DNA from: Medicago truncatula
Taxonomy: Eukaryota > Streptophyta > Magnoliopsida > Fabales > Fabaceae
Direction of reading: 5' to 3'
Assembly (NCBI RefSeq): GCF_003473485.1
Contig: NC_053045.1
Coordinates: 56,338,494 to 56,402,493, forward strand
DNA: 64,000 bases
Made by a program: the position numbers and the translations under genes. Below, piece by piece: positions 28,101 through 39,529 of the stretch. The first letter of the stretch is position 1; each line of letters begins with the position of its first letter. The notes under the pieces are model-generated. The model did no database searches. It was not told the origin of the DNA and worked only from the letters and a program-made list of their open reading frames with translations.

Positions 28101-28604
28101 CAATTATTATAATCATCATCATCATCATCAAACTAAACAAATTTCCCTAGATTAGTAGTCGTGGCTGAGTTTTTAATGCTCTTGTCTATGCCAGTGATGT
28201 TTTGATACTTTGTTCTGCCCTTGAATGCTTACATGAAAGTTGTACTTTTTTTTTTATTTGTTCATTTAGCAGTTCAAAATTCTGGTATCTTCCAATATAA
28301 CAAATTAAAGTTAATAATCATTTGGTAGATGTTACATATGCCTGGCGGAGTATGAAGATGGGGACCAAATACGAGTTCTTCCTTGCAAGCACGAATATCA
28401 CATGTCGTGTGTCGATAAGTGGCTGAAGGAAATACACGGGTAACCAGATATTGTCTCATTCTTTTCATAGTTAACTGTTTCCAACATATAAGTAACCATT
28501 TTTTTTCCACTTCTCTCTTTTACAGTGTATGTCCTCTGTGTCGCAGCAATGTTTGTGGAGGGTTAACAGAGTTGTCAACTGACTCAGAAGTGCAGTCTCG
28601 GTGA
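25168..28604 (+). CDS. RING-H2 finger protein, probable E3 ubiquitin ligase
   Basis: Six exons: 25168-25296, 26204-27208, 27328-27501, 27945-28084, 28329-28439 and 28526-28604, giving 545 residues in continuous frame. The C-terminus holds a C3H2C3 RING-H2 (residues 484-526): CYIC, then [11 protein letters not shown], then CPLC, with all eight zinc ligands visible. RING-H2 proteins recruit E2 enzymes to ubiquitinate targets. The N-terminus starts [13 protein letters not shown]; Gly2 with Ser and Arg nearby could be N-myristoylated, which would place it at membranes (inference). Residues 45-380 are long, acidic and Ser-rich with no known domain. Exon 2 contains a good in-frame GTAAGT at about 26471 that could act as an alternative donor. 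The substrate is unknown. Confidence 0.92.
25667..26092. repeat. Repeat fragments in RING gene intron 1
   Basis: 25667-25815 contains ACACTGACACGTCGTCACCGG, read here only in part, with GTGTCGGTGTCAAACACC, a short-repeat family also seen near 18430. 25925-26092 contains ATGTTGTCAATTGCAG at its start and a duplicated 'TTGTTCAAATTCCACT'/'TTGTTTAAATTCCACT' about 85 bases apart. The TGTTGTCAA start recalls the end of the hAT-like element at 17611, so this may be a decayed relative. Confidence 0.4.
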
Positions 28605-29580
28605 TATTGTACATATGAATGTAAATAGTTCAAATTTAGGTTAAATTTCCATTTTCGTCGTTTACATATTTACATGTACACTTCACATCAATTTGTTCCT
28701 CCAGAAATTAGTATCATCAAAATGGTTCATTTTGATAATCACAGAGAACTTGACAGATCATCTTGATTTCACTTTAAAATTAGTTGAAAGACTAATTGAT
28801 ATGAGAAATCTTGAAAGATTAAATTGATGTGAAGTGTATGCTGAATAACCATAAGTGATAAATCCATCCGACCCTTTGGCAAATGATAGTTGCTAAATAG
28901 CTAATGAAGGAGGTGAAATTTTATATCTGAATTTTGCGAGGTTTCTTGTATTCCTTTTTCCATGTTTATTATATCCCCGACAAGCTAATTAACAATATGA
29001 TAAGATTAGATGTTTCAACAAGGAAATGGAATCCCGAACCAGTAGTCAGGTGATATGAATTGGGACACCAAAGAAGTTCTATGTAGAAGGTTCAAGACTA
29101 AATCTCTTCTAACAACATTTACCATTCCCCTTAACAAATTAATCATTATAATTTGGCTAAGAAAGATGGAATGGAACTTGAGTGAATATACTTGCTTACT
29201 TACGCCAGGAAAGAAATGAAACAAATTATTTGTGTTTCCTCTTGCTCTACTGCAACATTGAGAGGATCGTTCCATTTTAGTTTTGTGGCAATGTCCCTGC
29301 AGTATCCAGACCCATATTTTCCCCCAGTAATCCTTTTTTGTTTGTTTGTTTGTTTGTTATAGTGTGTGTTAACAGAGGAAAATTAGGCATTATAATTATA
29401 GGGTTAATTGAGTTCCTTAACATTTGACATTGGTTCATGTCATGTGTCTTAAAACAGATTGTCAAATATATGCCAAAATGCCTATCAAAACTGAAGTAGC
29501 ATTTGACATGGAAAATATTGATGTTATAAAAGCATTATTGATGATTCAGACAGCGGTTAATATCTTTTTGTTAGTCAAAT
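28605..29580. other. 3' flank of RING gene and duplicated 3' flank of neighbour
   Basis: 28605-28860 is the 3' region of the RING gene. 28917-29060 is similar to 29915-30140: both contain TTTTATATC.GAATTT, CCCGACAAGC.AATTAACA and AGATGTTTCAA in the same order. It is therefore the distal part of the tandem duplication described at 29590. A (TTTG)n tract lies at about 29337-29358. Confidence 0.6.
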
Positions 29581-29589
29581 AGTTAAACT

Positions 29590-29925
29590 CACGTCATGGA
29601 GTTTGAGGAAGAAGCTGATTGACCCCAGCTTAATTAGTTCCATGTACTCTCGGTATAGTTGGATAGAAATATGATGTTATGATATAGTATTATGGTGTGC
29701 CGACTTCATTTAGTGGGATTAAGTTTGGTTGTTGTTGCTGTACTCTCAGCATAGCCATGAGAAAATGGTTTGATGTTACGACTGCGAACTGAATTATCAT
29801 GATGAACAATAAGATTTGGATGAATGTCATCAAATGTTGTCCAAGTCCCTGTGTTGCCGGGATGTTTTTCTCTTGCAAATGTACATGTTTTCCATTTCTT
29901 TAACGTGGATTTTGAAATTTTATAT
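29590..29925 (-). pseudogene. Duplicated copy of the last exon of the neighbouring gene
   Basis: On minus the segment 29925-29700 reads REKHPGNTGTWTTFDDIHPN, then HHDNSVRSRNIKPFSHGYAE, closely matching the real last exon of the gene at 30503 (REKHLSGNSKRWTTFDDDEN, HHDNSVRSSNINPFSQGYAE). The upstream residues are frame-disrupted and no further exons of the gene accompany it. The shared region also includes AGCTTAATTAGTTCCATGTACTCTC-type sequence at 29628-29655 versus 30507-30520. It is best read as an exon-level tandem duplication that is not translated by itself, though it could act as an alternative terminal exon or 3' UTR. Confidence 0.75.
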
Positions 29926-30502
29926 CCGAATTTCGTGAGTCTTCTCACACATTCCTTTTTCCTTGTATAGTTATACTTTATATACCCGACAAGCCAATTA
30001 ACAATATGATTAGATTAGTTTTATTCAAAAAAAAATATATATATGAGATTAGATTAGATGTTTCAATCCTTCAACAAAAAAAAGATTAGATGTTTCAATA
30101 AATGGAACGGAACCCCAACCAAGTAGTTAAGTGATATGAAGTTCATGATTCGATCCTTGATACTAACATTATGTTTTGATACGGAAATCATGAAATTAGT
30201 ACTATTTTCTTTTGACAAGCATGAAAGTAGTAAAAGTTTTTTTTTTGTCATTTTAAAGTCTTGACAGTACTATTAGACTCCTCCAGTGTGTGTCAACACT
30301 CGCAGTTTAGGTGCTTGAACATTCAAAGGAGTTTGAAATATAGATTCAAAGATTAATCTTGACTACTAGTACAATATACTCTAGTACAATAACATTTGCT
30401 TGTATGAACAAATTCATGCATGTTACTTGGAGAAAGAAGCTGATAGAGACCTCAGCTTAATTAGTTTCTTAGAGGAAGAAGCTGATATGGACCTCAGCTT
30501 AA

Positions 30503-32520
30503 TCAGTTCCATGTACTCTCAGCATAACCTTGCGAAAATGGATTGATGTTACTACTGCGAACTGAATTATCATGATGACCAAAAAGATTTGGATGAACGT
30601 TTTCATCATCATCAAATGTTGTCCACCGCTTTGAGTTGCCGGACAAATGTTTTTCTCTTGAAATGCTGCGCTTGTTTTCCATTTCTTCAACGTGGTTTTT
30701 GAATTCCTTTTTCACCACATCCAGCACAACATCACCATACTTGTCACACCATGATCTTCAACACATTAGACACACAATATAAGAAACAATACCGTGTAAA
30801 AGTTGAGTACATTGTTAAGTAATCCAAAGTTGAAACCACATTATATTAGTAAGTTAACTCACTTGGGGAAGTAGTTTTTCAAATCAGCCTTATCCACCGG
30901 AATTCTTGTAGAAATTGCTTCCATCTGATCATTCCTGTTTGCACACAGCAAATGTTACATTTCAAAGCAAAACGTTAAGTTTCGATTTTCCAAATGAACT
31001 TTAATGAGAAAATAACTCACGAAAATTTAAGATTTGGGTTTGTGCTGCTAAGTTCTGTCTGGATTCTTGACAACTCCTTCTTTATGTTGTTTCCCAAAAC
31101 CTATTAATAAAATCACAAACAAATTGTTAATATATATGTCCAAAATTAGCTCAAAGGGTGAGATTAAAGAATAAATCATCAATTTAGTCCCTAAACTATC
31201 CTATTTAGTTCATAACGTTTATGAAATACTACAAAATTTAGTCCATAAAATGTATTCTTCAACATATTAATAGCAAAGACTAAATTGACGAGTTTTATAT
31301 GGTTTAAAGTTTGAATTAAAGAGAGAGTGATATCTCATGCTAGAGGAAGGATAAAATAAAATACCTTATCTATGAAAAAATCAGATGGAGCACCATCAGA
31401 ATGCAACTTCTTCTTGATCAACTTGGTATCCGGCCCATCGCCAACTGCTCTTGCAAAAGACTGAGATGAAGCTGAGAAAGCCTCACTATCAGATCTCTGA
31501 TTCAGAGGCAAAGGAGCAGTCTCATCATCATCCAATTCATTTCTCTTCCATTTCTTCAATCCATCAAACCCCCATTGTTTTTTCACTGATTTCCCTCCTC
31601 TTTGTTCTACCTCAGACCCACCACCATTTCCCTCTTTATGCTCTTTATGAAACAAAGTCCTAAATGGTTTCCTCTTCGACGAACCACCACCGCTTTCCTT
31701 CGCCGGTTTCGGAGGCTCACTTTCCTCCATAAGAATAGTTTTCCCATCACTTTGTTGTTTATGCAAAGGAGGTGAATCAAATATACTCTTTTCATGTTTG
31801 TTTGAAGATACAAACCCAAAAACCGAAGCTGCTCCTTTAATCTGTTTCAAAGCTGATCCATGACTTGATTTTCCCTTAGAATTCAAATTCTCCTTGTTCA
31901 TCAAACTCTTATCATCTTTCAAGTCAATCACAGACCACTCCTCTTCAGAATTCTCTTTCAAATCTTTCGATTTCCCCGCAATCACGTCTCTAGCATCAAT
32001 CTTAGCTCCTTGTACTGCTAATCTTTGCACCAATGGCCTTTTAGAAGAATGGTAATCTTCTTCAGAAATGCACTTAGCATAAAGTAGTTCCTAATAAGGT
32101 TCAAATAGTAAAAACAAAAAACAACAAACAAAAAGTTAAAAATGGTTTCATAGTTCAATGGTGAATTCAAAGGGTACTGAAATTGATACTAACCTGCAAA
32201 AACAGAAGCTTGTCTCTTATTATGATGGGGTGTTCTTGTTCCGGAGGAGACGCGATAAGGGTCTCAAGCAAGTGAGTTTTGAAAGCTTTAACTTCAGTTT
32301 CAGCTACAATTCCTTCTTTGTGAAGACCCATCAAGTTTAAAACTTGGTGGAAAGAATCTTGTTGCCATTTAAGGTTGTCGGATTGTAGCTTAGACAATCT
32401 ATGTTCTGCAGAAGGTAAAGAACGTTTTTTGAAGTTGAAAGGAAGAATGGTTTTGCAGAAAGAGGTGATTGAATCATGAAGAGTAGAGTAGTAAGTGGGT
32501 GTGTAGTTGGTGTACACCAT
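30503..32520 (-). CDS. Plant protein of unknown function, basic and Ser/Lys-rich
   Basis: Five exons on minus: 32520-32194, 32090-31365, 31100-31021, 30934-30863, 30755-30503, giving 485 residues with consistent phases. The N-terminus (MVYTNYTPTYYSTLHDSITS) is followed by a hydrophobic-plus-basic stretch, LPFNFKKRSLPSAEHRLSKL, and by an alpha-helical segment up to residue 110. Residues 130-330 are rich in Lys, Ser, Glu and Gly with no recognised domain. The C-terminal part (IPVDKADLKNYFPKSWCDKY, then VLDVVKKEFKNHVEEMEN) looks helical. I do not recognise a named domain. No signal peptide or membrane segment is evident. Intron 2 holds a short repeat (31168-31300) bounded by ATTTAGTCC/GACTAAAT inverted phrases. 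The last exon is duplicated downstream (29590). Confidence 0.85.
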
Positions 32521-33415
32521 TGTTGTTTGATGAAGTTGAAAGAGGTGAAAATGTTGTTTGAGAATTTTGTTGAAGATGAAAAACTGTATCAGAAATTATG
32601 TATTGATATTGTCTATGTTGAATTCGGTGTTTTTGAGATTTTGAAACTTTTGGGAGTGTGTTGTTATTATTGCTCAAACGGTCATTTGATTCTGGAAACT
32701 AGCCGTTGTGGCTTATGCACCATCGTGGCATCATCATGTGCTCAAATCGACCCTTCCATGTGGCTTTTGATTTTTTACACAAAAATAGTGGGTCCCAAAA
32801 AAAAAAATTGACAATTAAATCTCAAGTTTTTTTTCCTTAAAAAAAAAAATCTCAACTTTTTTTAGCGGATAGTCTGGCAGAAAATTATCGCACCTAAAAA
32901 TCAAACTCGACTTTTTTAAAACAAATTTGTTGAAGTTCATTAACCACTTCAATTCAATTGTTTGATTATTAGATTAATTTTTTTTGTTTGGTTACAACTA
33001 AATCATAAATATAGTTGCTCAATTATCTCTACTTCATTTATCAAGTAGTTTTTTTTTTTAAGAAACCAAAATGAAATTAAACTCAACAAGAATAATTCAT
33101 CTCAAGTAAAATGTGCAAAAGAGAACCACACGAAAGAAATACAAAGTTACCTATATGTTGACAAAATGCACAAAGAAAAAATTAACAAAAAAAGAACTAA
33201 TTCCCAATACCCATACATAATAAAATGTACCACCACCATCCTTAAAATTAATGTTGGACAAAGATTTCGTCAATTTATTTTTCAAGTCTTTTTAATCCAT
33301 TTGCAAATGAATTTTTAAAATTCATCTAAACTTTATATGAAAACATGTTTGAATGACAATAAATTTGAACATTAAAATTTCATATCAAAATAAAATCATT
33401 GATTTGATTCTTGAT
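32521..33415. other. Intergenic, upstream of the 30503 gene
   Basis: The first 250 bases hold that gene's promoter and leader; an open frame on plus across 32476-32811 has no family features and overlaps the leader antisense. The remainder is AT-rich with poly-A and poly-T runs. Confidence 0.4.
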
Positions 33416-33430
33416 AATTCACACGTTAAT

Positions 33431-33515
33431 TTTTTTGATGGTGGTCGGAATTTAAACTTCAAACCTTGCATATATTATACATTGTTCATATCAACTGAGC
33501 TAAATTCATAAAGAC
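33431..33515 (-). mobile_element. SINE insertion with 15-bp target duplication
   Basis: Read on minus: TTTAGCTCAGTTGATA (box A), GTATAATATATGCAAGG, then GTTTAAATTCC (box B) and a short A tail. The flanks are AATTCACACGTTAAT (33416-33430) and AATTCACACGTTGAT (33516-33530), a 15-bp target duplication with one mismatch. This is the third copy of the family with a definable target duplication. Confidence 0.78.
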
Positions 33516-33530
33516 AATTCACACGTTGAT

Positions 33531-34369
33531 TAATCAAAGGACGAAAACAATGAAAAAAAAGATAAAAACAAAGTTTCCTTCCTTAAAAAAAAAAGGTTAT
33601 TAAATGTAATTAAGTTAAGAGATGAGAGTAATTTTGGCAATTTGTACCTAAAATCCTAACTATGAACATATCGATGGGTCACTAACTGCAACGTTCACAA
33701 CATTTCAATTTGGGTCAATTCAATCCGATCTTTATTATTTTTTTATTTTTTATGTATTACAAAATCCAATCTTTATTTCTTATCTTTCAATTTCTTGCTC
33801 CTTTACACCTTGTTATTTTAATTTCATTGCAATTTAATTTTGTTTGTCATTTTAAAAGGTGGTACTTAATTTTTTGAAGCAAACTCCTAAAACAGAAATG
33901 AATTCAAGCTTTCAGATCATTAAATATAAGTGAACAAGTGACGATGTTTTAGCGATGACAAAAACATTGTTACCGCGAAGTTATTGCCGCTTGTGGCTGG
34001 TTGGAAAACTGACTCCATATTTCAACATTATAAGGAAGTTTTCCTACCAAATCCGGTGGACTATGCAAACTAGCGGTTCTTCGTAGGTTTGTAAGTTGAA
34101 CTAAAAGACAGATATTCCTATGTGTTCCGTTCCAGGTTTACATACACATTATTTGACATTATGTTAAAAGATCGAACTGACAAATGTTTTCATTTCTGGG
34201 ACATGACATGATTCAAGAAAGTGTAGACCATTGTATTTTGAATAAAATGGTACTGTAATTGGTGTGTCTTCAATTACATATTGAATGAAACTCTTGTTAC
34301 AAAAAAAAAAAAAAAAATACTGAATTTCAATTCTAAAGAAACACACCAAGTAATTAAGATCTATCTAAG
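33531..34369. other. Intergenic AT-rich
   Basis: No gene seen. 33890-34160 is less AT-rich (phrases such as TTATTGCCGCTTGTGGCTGG) but gives no recognisable protein on either strand. 34295-34320 is an A-run close to the 3' end of the minus-strand gene at 34370. Confidence 0.35.
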
Positions 34370-34660
34370 TTAATGAAATAAATTAAGCCGCCACGAAAAA
34401 AGACTTTTTCTTCTTTTGTAGTTTTCCGACTTCATGCTTGCAGTGAACTTCTCATCTAATCTCCGTTTGGCTTCTCTAGCTGATCCTCCCAATTTCTCAT
34501 CTGGGTATGAGTACTGATTCTGCCTCAAAAAGCTTGTGGGTGAGGAAGTTGTTGATTTGAGGTTTCTTGTATATAAACAAAATGAACGTTTTGTGGAATC
34601 ACTTTCAACTTTGCTCTTATACAAACGTCTCCTTCTAGCACATTCAACTCCTGGAAGCAT
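34370..34660 (-). CDS. Small basic plant protein, function unknown
   Basis: An intronless frame of 96 residues starts MLPGVECARRRRLYKS, has a Ser/Thr-rich centre, and carries GGSAREAKRRLDEKFTA near residue 60-75 and a basic KRRKSLFSWR end. It has no signal peptide or membrane segment. I recall short plant proteins that begin MLPGVECARRRR, several of them stress-responsive, but I cannot name the family and give no function. A TATA-like TATTATATAC lies about 80 bases upstream on the same strand (34739-34748). The basic clusters could be nuclear localisation signals (inference). Confidence 0.7.
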   Translation of the reverse strand: MLPGVECARRRRLYKSKVESDSTKRSFCLYTRNLKSTTSSPTSFLRQNQYSYPDEKLGGSAREAKRRLDEKFTASMKSENYKRRKSLFSWRLNLFH

Positions 34661-34737
34661 TTTTATAGAACTCTTGAAAGCAAAATTTCGATAAATAAAA
34701 AACAGAAGAGTTGTTTCTATACTCAGAAATGGAATCT

Positions 34738-34749
34738 GTATATAATAGT
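34738..34749 (-). promoter_or_regulatory. TATA-like element of the 34370 gene
   Basis: CTATTATATACA on minus, about 80 bases upstream of the ATG at 34660, a distance that allows a leader of about 50 bases. Confidence 0.4.
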
Positions 34750-34769
34750 ATGTGACAAGAGGAAGAGTT

Positions 34770-35485
34770 ATTTAAGGTTGAGGAAGAAAGTTATAGATGT
34801 GAAGCTTCAAGGAAGATACGTAGCAACATCGTGGAAGTTTCGTTGTGTGATTCTTTTGGATTTATCATGTGTTATTGTTATTATTGAGTCAACAATCAAA
34901 GATACATGAAGGACACGTCAGTTTGTCGTGTCACTTGTAAATTAGTTTAGAGAATGAGTCGATCAAAATATTTTTGTAAAATTATATTTATAGTAAAGAA
35001 ATGGTGGTTATATTGATAGAGTTATAACCAAAAAAAATAAAAATTGATAAAGAGTTGGACACCTTTTTCGTAAGATTTTTTATCTTTTTTCGTGAGTCTC
35101 AAAATTCAACTCATTTAAAAATTACTTTGGTTGAAGACTATATGAACTTTGAGATGTTTTCATTTTGGTGAATCTTGCAATCAATAAATTTTACAAACAC
35201 AAAAATATTAGGATTACATTAAAAATAAATAAAAATTGCTTTTAAGTTGAAAATTTTAGGATTACATTAAAAATAAATAAAAAATTTTAAGATGAAAATT
35301 TTATTTAACCCAAAATATTAGTTTCTTTTTACTTCAGATAACAAAGTGGACCATATTTGAACTTAAACTAATAGCGCTACATGTATTGTAAAATATGGCA
35401 AATTTTAATATGGTCCATTCTTATAAGTGATCTCTTGTAGATCGGTACTCAAAATATGTTTAAAATTGTAATCAAGACGAGAGAG
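34770..35485. other. Intergenic with a local tandem duplication
   Basis: No gene seen. 35207-35256 is repeated at 35257-35303 (both contain TAGGATTACATTAAAAATAA), a 49-base tandem duplication with a small deletion in the second copy. Confidence 0.6.
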
Positions 35486-35883
35486 TTTCTATGGTACATT
35501 CTTAAATTAAAGTGTATTAGTACACCTATTTCATAAATCAATAAGTTATCAATCATTTTTATGTAATAAAGAGATATTTATCAACTTTTATATTTTAGAA
35601 AATATTATTTTATAAGAAAAAATGTCATTTCATCCTTTATAAGAATCATACTAATTTTTTAACATTTTATCCAAAAAAAAAAAAATCAATATTCACTATT
35701 ATGGGTATTAAAAATTAAAAAAATTTGAATTTTGATTTGCCGATACTTTTGAGAAATAAAATATAATTATTATAATTGTAACCAATAGAAAATATTTTTT
35801 TTTTTAAAAAAAAATAACTCATTAAACTATTCATTTAACATATGGGTATACCGATACACTTTTATTGAGTGTACCATAGAAAT
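35486..35883. mobile_element. MITE with TTTCTATGGTACA ends
   Basis: The left end TTTCTATGGTACA pairs with the right end TGTACCATAGAAA. The body contains GATATTTATCAACTTTTATATT and CCGATACACTTTTATTGAG-like phrases, all shared, in inverse order and orientation, with the segment 44105-44488. Two copies with common ends and body define a short inverted-repeat element of about 390 bp. The superfamily is not determined. Confidence 0.65.
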
Positions 35884-36482
35884 TACCTCAACACAAATGT
35901 CCTCTCTTAAAAAGTAGTCTTTGACGATCATCTTTATTTTTATGATTGAGGTGCTGACTTAATATGTATATGGTCAACACCAATTATGTGATTACCTTAT
36001 ATGTAAAGATGGGAGGGTTATGAGCTATTAATTCTGAAGAGTATCGTCGATCATTGTTAGAATTTCAAATAACTTTATATACCAGTTTAGAATGGACTGC
36101 AAATGAAGATTCAATTCAATGATCTAATAACTTTATCGTTAAAGCTGCTGTGTTTATTATGGAAAAACAATTTTAGAAATTATTTTCATTTGGTAAAGTT
36201 CTTGTCTAAAAAAGTTGACGAAATCTAAAAATGAAAGTGTTATCTTTTCGTGACAGAAAAATAAACTTCCATTCAAATGTTGAAATAAAGATGTTACAAT
36301 CAAATTAATTACAAGTTGAGATATTCTTTGTATCTATTTTGAGATCAACACCAATCATTAAAAAAGTAAATAACATGCAAACGCCAAACGATACACATAA
36401 ACCTCTTTGAAAACCAAATTAATCCTAACAACAAACCTAATTTCATCCACATATGTCTAAGAGTCAAGAAATAATGCTAAGA
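35884..36482. other. Intergenic AT-rich
   Basis: No gene or clear repeat structure seen. Confidence 0.35.
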
Positions 36483-36502
36483 TCCACAATATTTAATTTC
36501 AT

Positions 36503-36698
36503 GATCGTAGACATTTGTTGATGACCGATTTAGTAAACTCTGATGTGAGTTTTATTAGGAGACAAGCCAATGGTGTTGCCCATAGTTTAGTTAGGGAAGC
36601 ACTATCACATGCTAGTTTCCATTTGCATCTTAACATTCCTCATTGTATAACTACTTTGATTAATAATGAAAAGCTATAAGCTTCCTTCTTTCAAAAAA
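36503..36698 (+). mobile_element. Severely 5'-truncated LINE with perfect 20-bp target duplication
   Basis: This 196-bp insertion reads in one frame as SDVSFIRRQANGVAHSLVRE, then ALSHASFHLHLNIPHCITTL and INNEKL before a stop. That is the end of the RNase H-like domain of plant L1-type LINE ORF2. It is followed by a short 3' UTR and an A-run. TCCACAATATTTAATTTCAT flanks it on both sides (36483-36502 and 36699-36718) without a mismatch. The truncated 5' end, A tail and target duplication show target-primed reverse transcription. An intact frame and a perfect duplication suggest a recent insertion. Confidence 0.9.
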
Positions 36699-36718
36699 TC
36701 CACAATATTTAATTTCAT

Positions 36719-37200
36719 CTATGTAAGGAAAAATATATTTGTTGGTGCTTGCTCATATTGACTATAAGACATCTCTGGCATGATTAATCCAACCGCATGT
36801 TTTTTTTAAGATCAATTCAACTACATGTTGACAAGTTACAAATAAGACTGAGAGGACATTGAATTTGGTAACAGCCTCGTAATCTCCTCACTCAAGATAT
36901 GATACCCATAGAAGAGTCGTTCTTAAACATTTCAACAAGCACGTGGAGGAAAAACTTGGAGCGAACTAAAAATAACAATGAAACACAAGAAAAAGAAAAA
37001 GAAAAGCATAAAAGATACTATTAACACAACCAATAGATCTAAAATTGGATAGTGATAGAGTGATCAAAATACAAAAGTGTCGTGATGACTTTATAAGGGA
37101 TGTTCGAAGGTTCTTTCTGTAATTGAGGTTGCAATCCTAGAGATGATTTAAAGGTAATGGATGATGCGAAAGACTATCAACGAGAAATGGCTTTGTAACT
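36719..37200. other. Intergenic
   Basis: No gene recognised in this AT-rich stretch. Confidence 0.35.
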
Positions 37201-37201
37201 A

Positions 37202-38240
37202 GGGGTGTTCACGGTGCGGTTTGGTTCAGTTTTAAGGCTAAAAGTTATCTGAACCACAAGATAAAAAAAAACATGCGGTTTGGTTTGGTTCGATTGACTA
37301 CCACCAATCATCTTAGATGGATCAATGGGTCCTGATCGGCCATATATACACAAAAAATTAAAAAATTAACATCATTTCCATAACCTAATCAAACACATTA
37401 AACCTAAACTAAACATAAACATAATCAAACACGTTAAAAGTACAACAACGAACATCATTTCCATAACCTAAAATCATTCAATATAATCATCATTACAATA
37501 AAATTTATGTCCATCATTTCCATAATAACCTAAACATCATTCAATAATTAACATACACTTAATCATTTCTATACACTTAATCATCTGTGTCCATCATAAT
37601 TCTCATAACCTAAACTAACTAAAAAATCAATATACACTTAACCAAACTATAATTAACATCATTTCTATCATTTCCATAACTTAAACTAACTAAATAATCA
37701 ATATAATTTTCATTGAGGCATTTGATCAAACACTTTGTGTGCAAAGTATAAAACATATTCAAATTGTTTTCATTTGCCACCATTCAAAGCCACATTATGA
37801 TTTAAACTACATAGGCAACAACTACATTCATTTATCAATTCATAAACTACACATGCAATCATCAAATTGTCAATTTTAAAATTAACCCTAACCACATGCA
37901 AACTACTCTAATTTTTTTTAAAAAAATAAACCTAAGCAAACTAATATTATCATTAAAATGATTGATACAATTTACTTGTGATAATGTGCAGTTGATTTGT
38001 TTGCAATTCGTGAAAATGGCTTTGGTGAAGATTGGAAAGAATTTGAGAAGTCATGAGAAGTTTTGAAACTGATATGTGTTTCTGTTTCTGCTTATGTTCA
38101 GCACGTCTCGGCAGTTAACTACTGAAGTTTTCCTCGGCAGTTAACTGCAGCCGGATTTTTAATTCTTCTGCAGTTCCGAGAAGGCATTTACGTATTTTAC
38201 TTGTGTGCCTCAGCCTTATGAAATGTGTGAACAACAATTT
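37202..38240. mobile_element. Possible hAT-type non-autonomous element
   Basis: The left side begins AGGGGTGTTCACGGTGCGGT and continues GCGGTTTGGTTTGGTTCG, the style of hAT ends. The interior (37350-37720) is an irregular repeat of 'CATCATTTCCATAACCTAAA' variants, and 38100-38180 has a duplicated CTCGGCAGTTAACT. The expected right end (GTGAACA..CC) is only weakly suggested near 38229. No target duplication was found, so the right boundary is a guess. Confidence 0.4.
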
Positions 38241-39529
38241 TGAAAATGTAATCAGGATATGCAACCATATTTACATTTCGTTCACTCGTTGATATTTTTT
38301 TGTTGGTCTGATTATCATTAGTACAATCAACACAATTTATGTTATTTTATTAATCATAATTGTTTAATTATTTTATTTTAGTAAAATCAAATTGTTGTTG
38401 TAAGCTTAGTTGAGTTGGTAAAAATATTTAGTGGTATGTAAATGTTGATGTTCGAACCTCAAATTTTATATTTATTCGCATTAACGTGTGAATTTCTATT
38501 CAATATGTTATTTGAACAAATAAAAAAACTCTAATCTTCCATAAAAAAAAAGCTAATCTTATATAAATATTGATATCCATTTTAGTAATTTTGCATTCAA
38601 AATCAATTTTGATCCAATTTATCCAAACAACATGAATTTATAAGAATCACTTTTATATATTATATCTAAACATCACACGCAACTAACTTTTAACTAAAAT
38701 CAATTCTATCAAATTTAATTATCTCCACCGTGATACCGAACACACACTAAGCTGGTTTTGGACATAAGTTTAGTTGGTAGATATTATTGTTGACAAAATT
38801 GTTGTAAAGAGTGATAGAGAAATGATTATCTTATAAGTTGTTGTTAGTTGACATAAGCATATACGATGGTTGGTAGAAGTTGATAGAGAGATTTAAAAAA
38901 AAAAAAAATGATGGAAGTTAAGGGGTCATGCTTTTAAACAAAAAAAGTGCATTTTTTAAAATAAAAAAAAATAAACGATATTCATTCATTCAAATCGATA
39001 GAGTACATCAGATACAAACATCGTTAAAAACGTAAAGGGTGAATCTGCGAACAAACTCACAAAATCCAAGTTAATAGCATACAACGGCAAAATACCTACA
39101 AATAATATGATAAAACTCAAGTCACCGAAATACCCATGTTTTCGGATCTGTAACGTTGACGTCCAAATAATAATATGATAAAACTCAAGATGTAGATGGG
39201 TGATTCTAGGTCAAAAAATGACATAAAACCACCCCTCCTCGATGTACGAATGAGAAAGAAAGTTTAAAGAGAAGTTGGAGTTTTTCTCACTAGAAAACTA
39301 GGGTCGGCTGTGTGTTTGTTTTGTCGTAAAAAAATAAATAAAAAAGTGCATTTAATTAATATTTATTTTTTTAGCCAAGACTGCAGGGGTAACTGTTTGA
39401 GATGAAAAATGATAAGCTATAAGTTTTAAGCAACTTGAACAACTTTCAATTAAACATGCTTATTCAGATTCTGACAACATAGCAAAGTATTTATGATCAC
39501 CTACCCATATATGTCATTCTAAGAACAAA
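38241..39529. other. Intergenic, repeat-like
   Basis: 38400-38465 has a tRNA-like order (AGCTTAGTTGAGTTGGTA then GTTCGAACCTC) and may be another old SINE. 'AATAATATGATAAAACTCAAG' (read in part) occurs at about 39103 and 39169. 38970-39320 is less AT-rich and looks like an old repeat of unknown class. Confidence 0.4.

Noticed and set aside
28105-28135. (ATC)n tract as a regulatory element
   Set aside because: A simple microsatellite within intron 4 of the RING gene.
32476-32811. 111-codon plus-strand frame
   Set aside because: It is antisense to the leader and first codons of the minus-strand gene, with no domain and no homologue I know.
37350-37720. CRISPR-like spacing of CATCATTTCCATAACC words
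   Set aside because: Spacing is irregular, units differ, and this is plant nuclear DNA.
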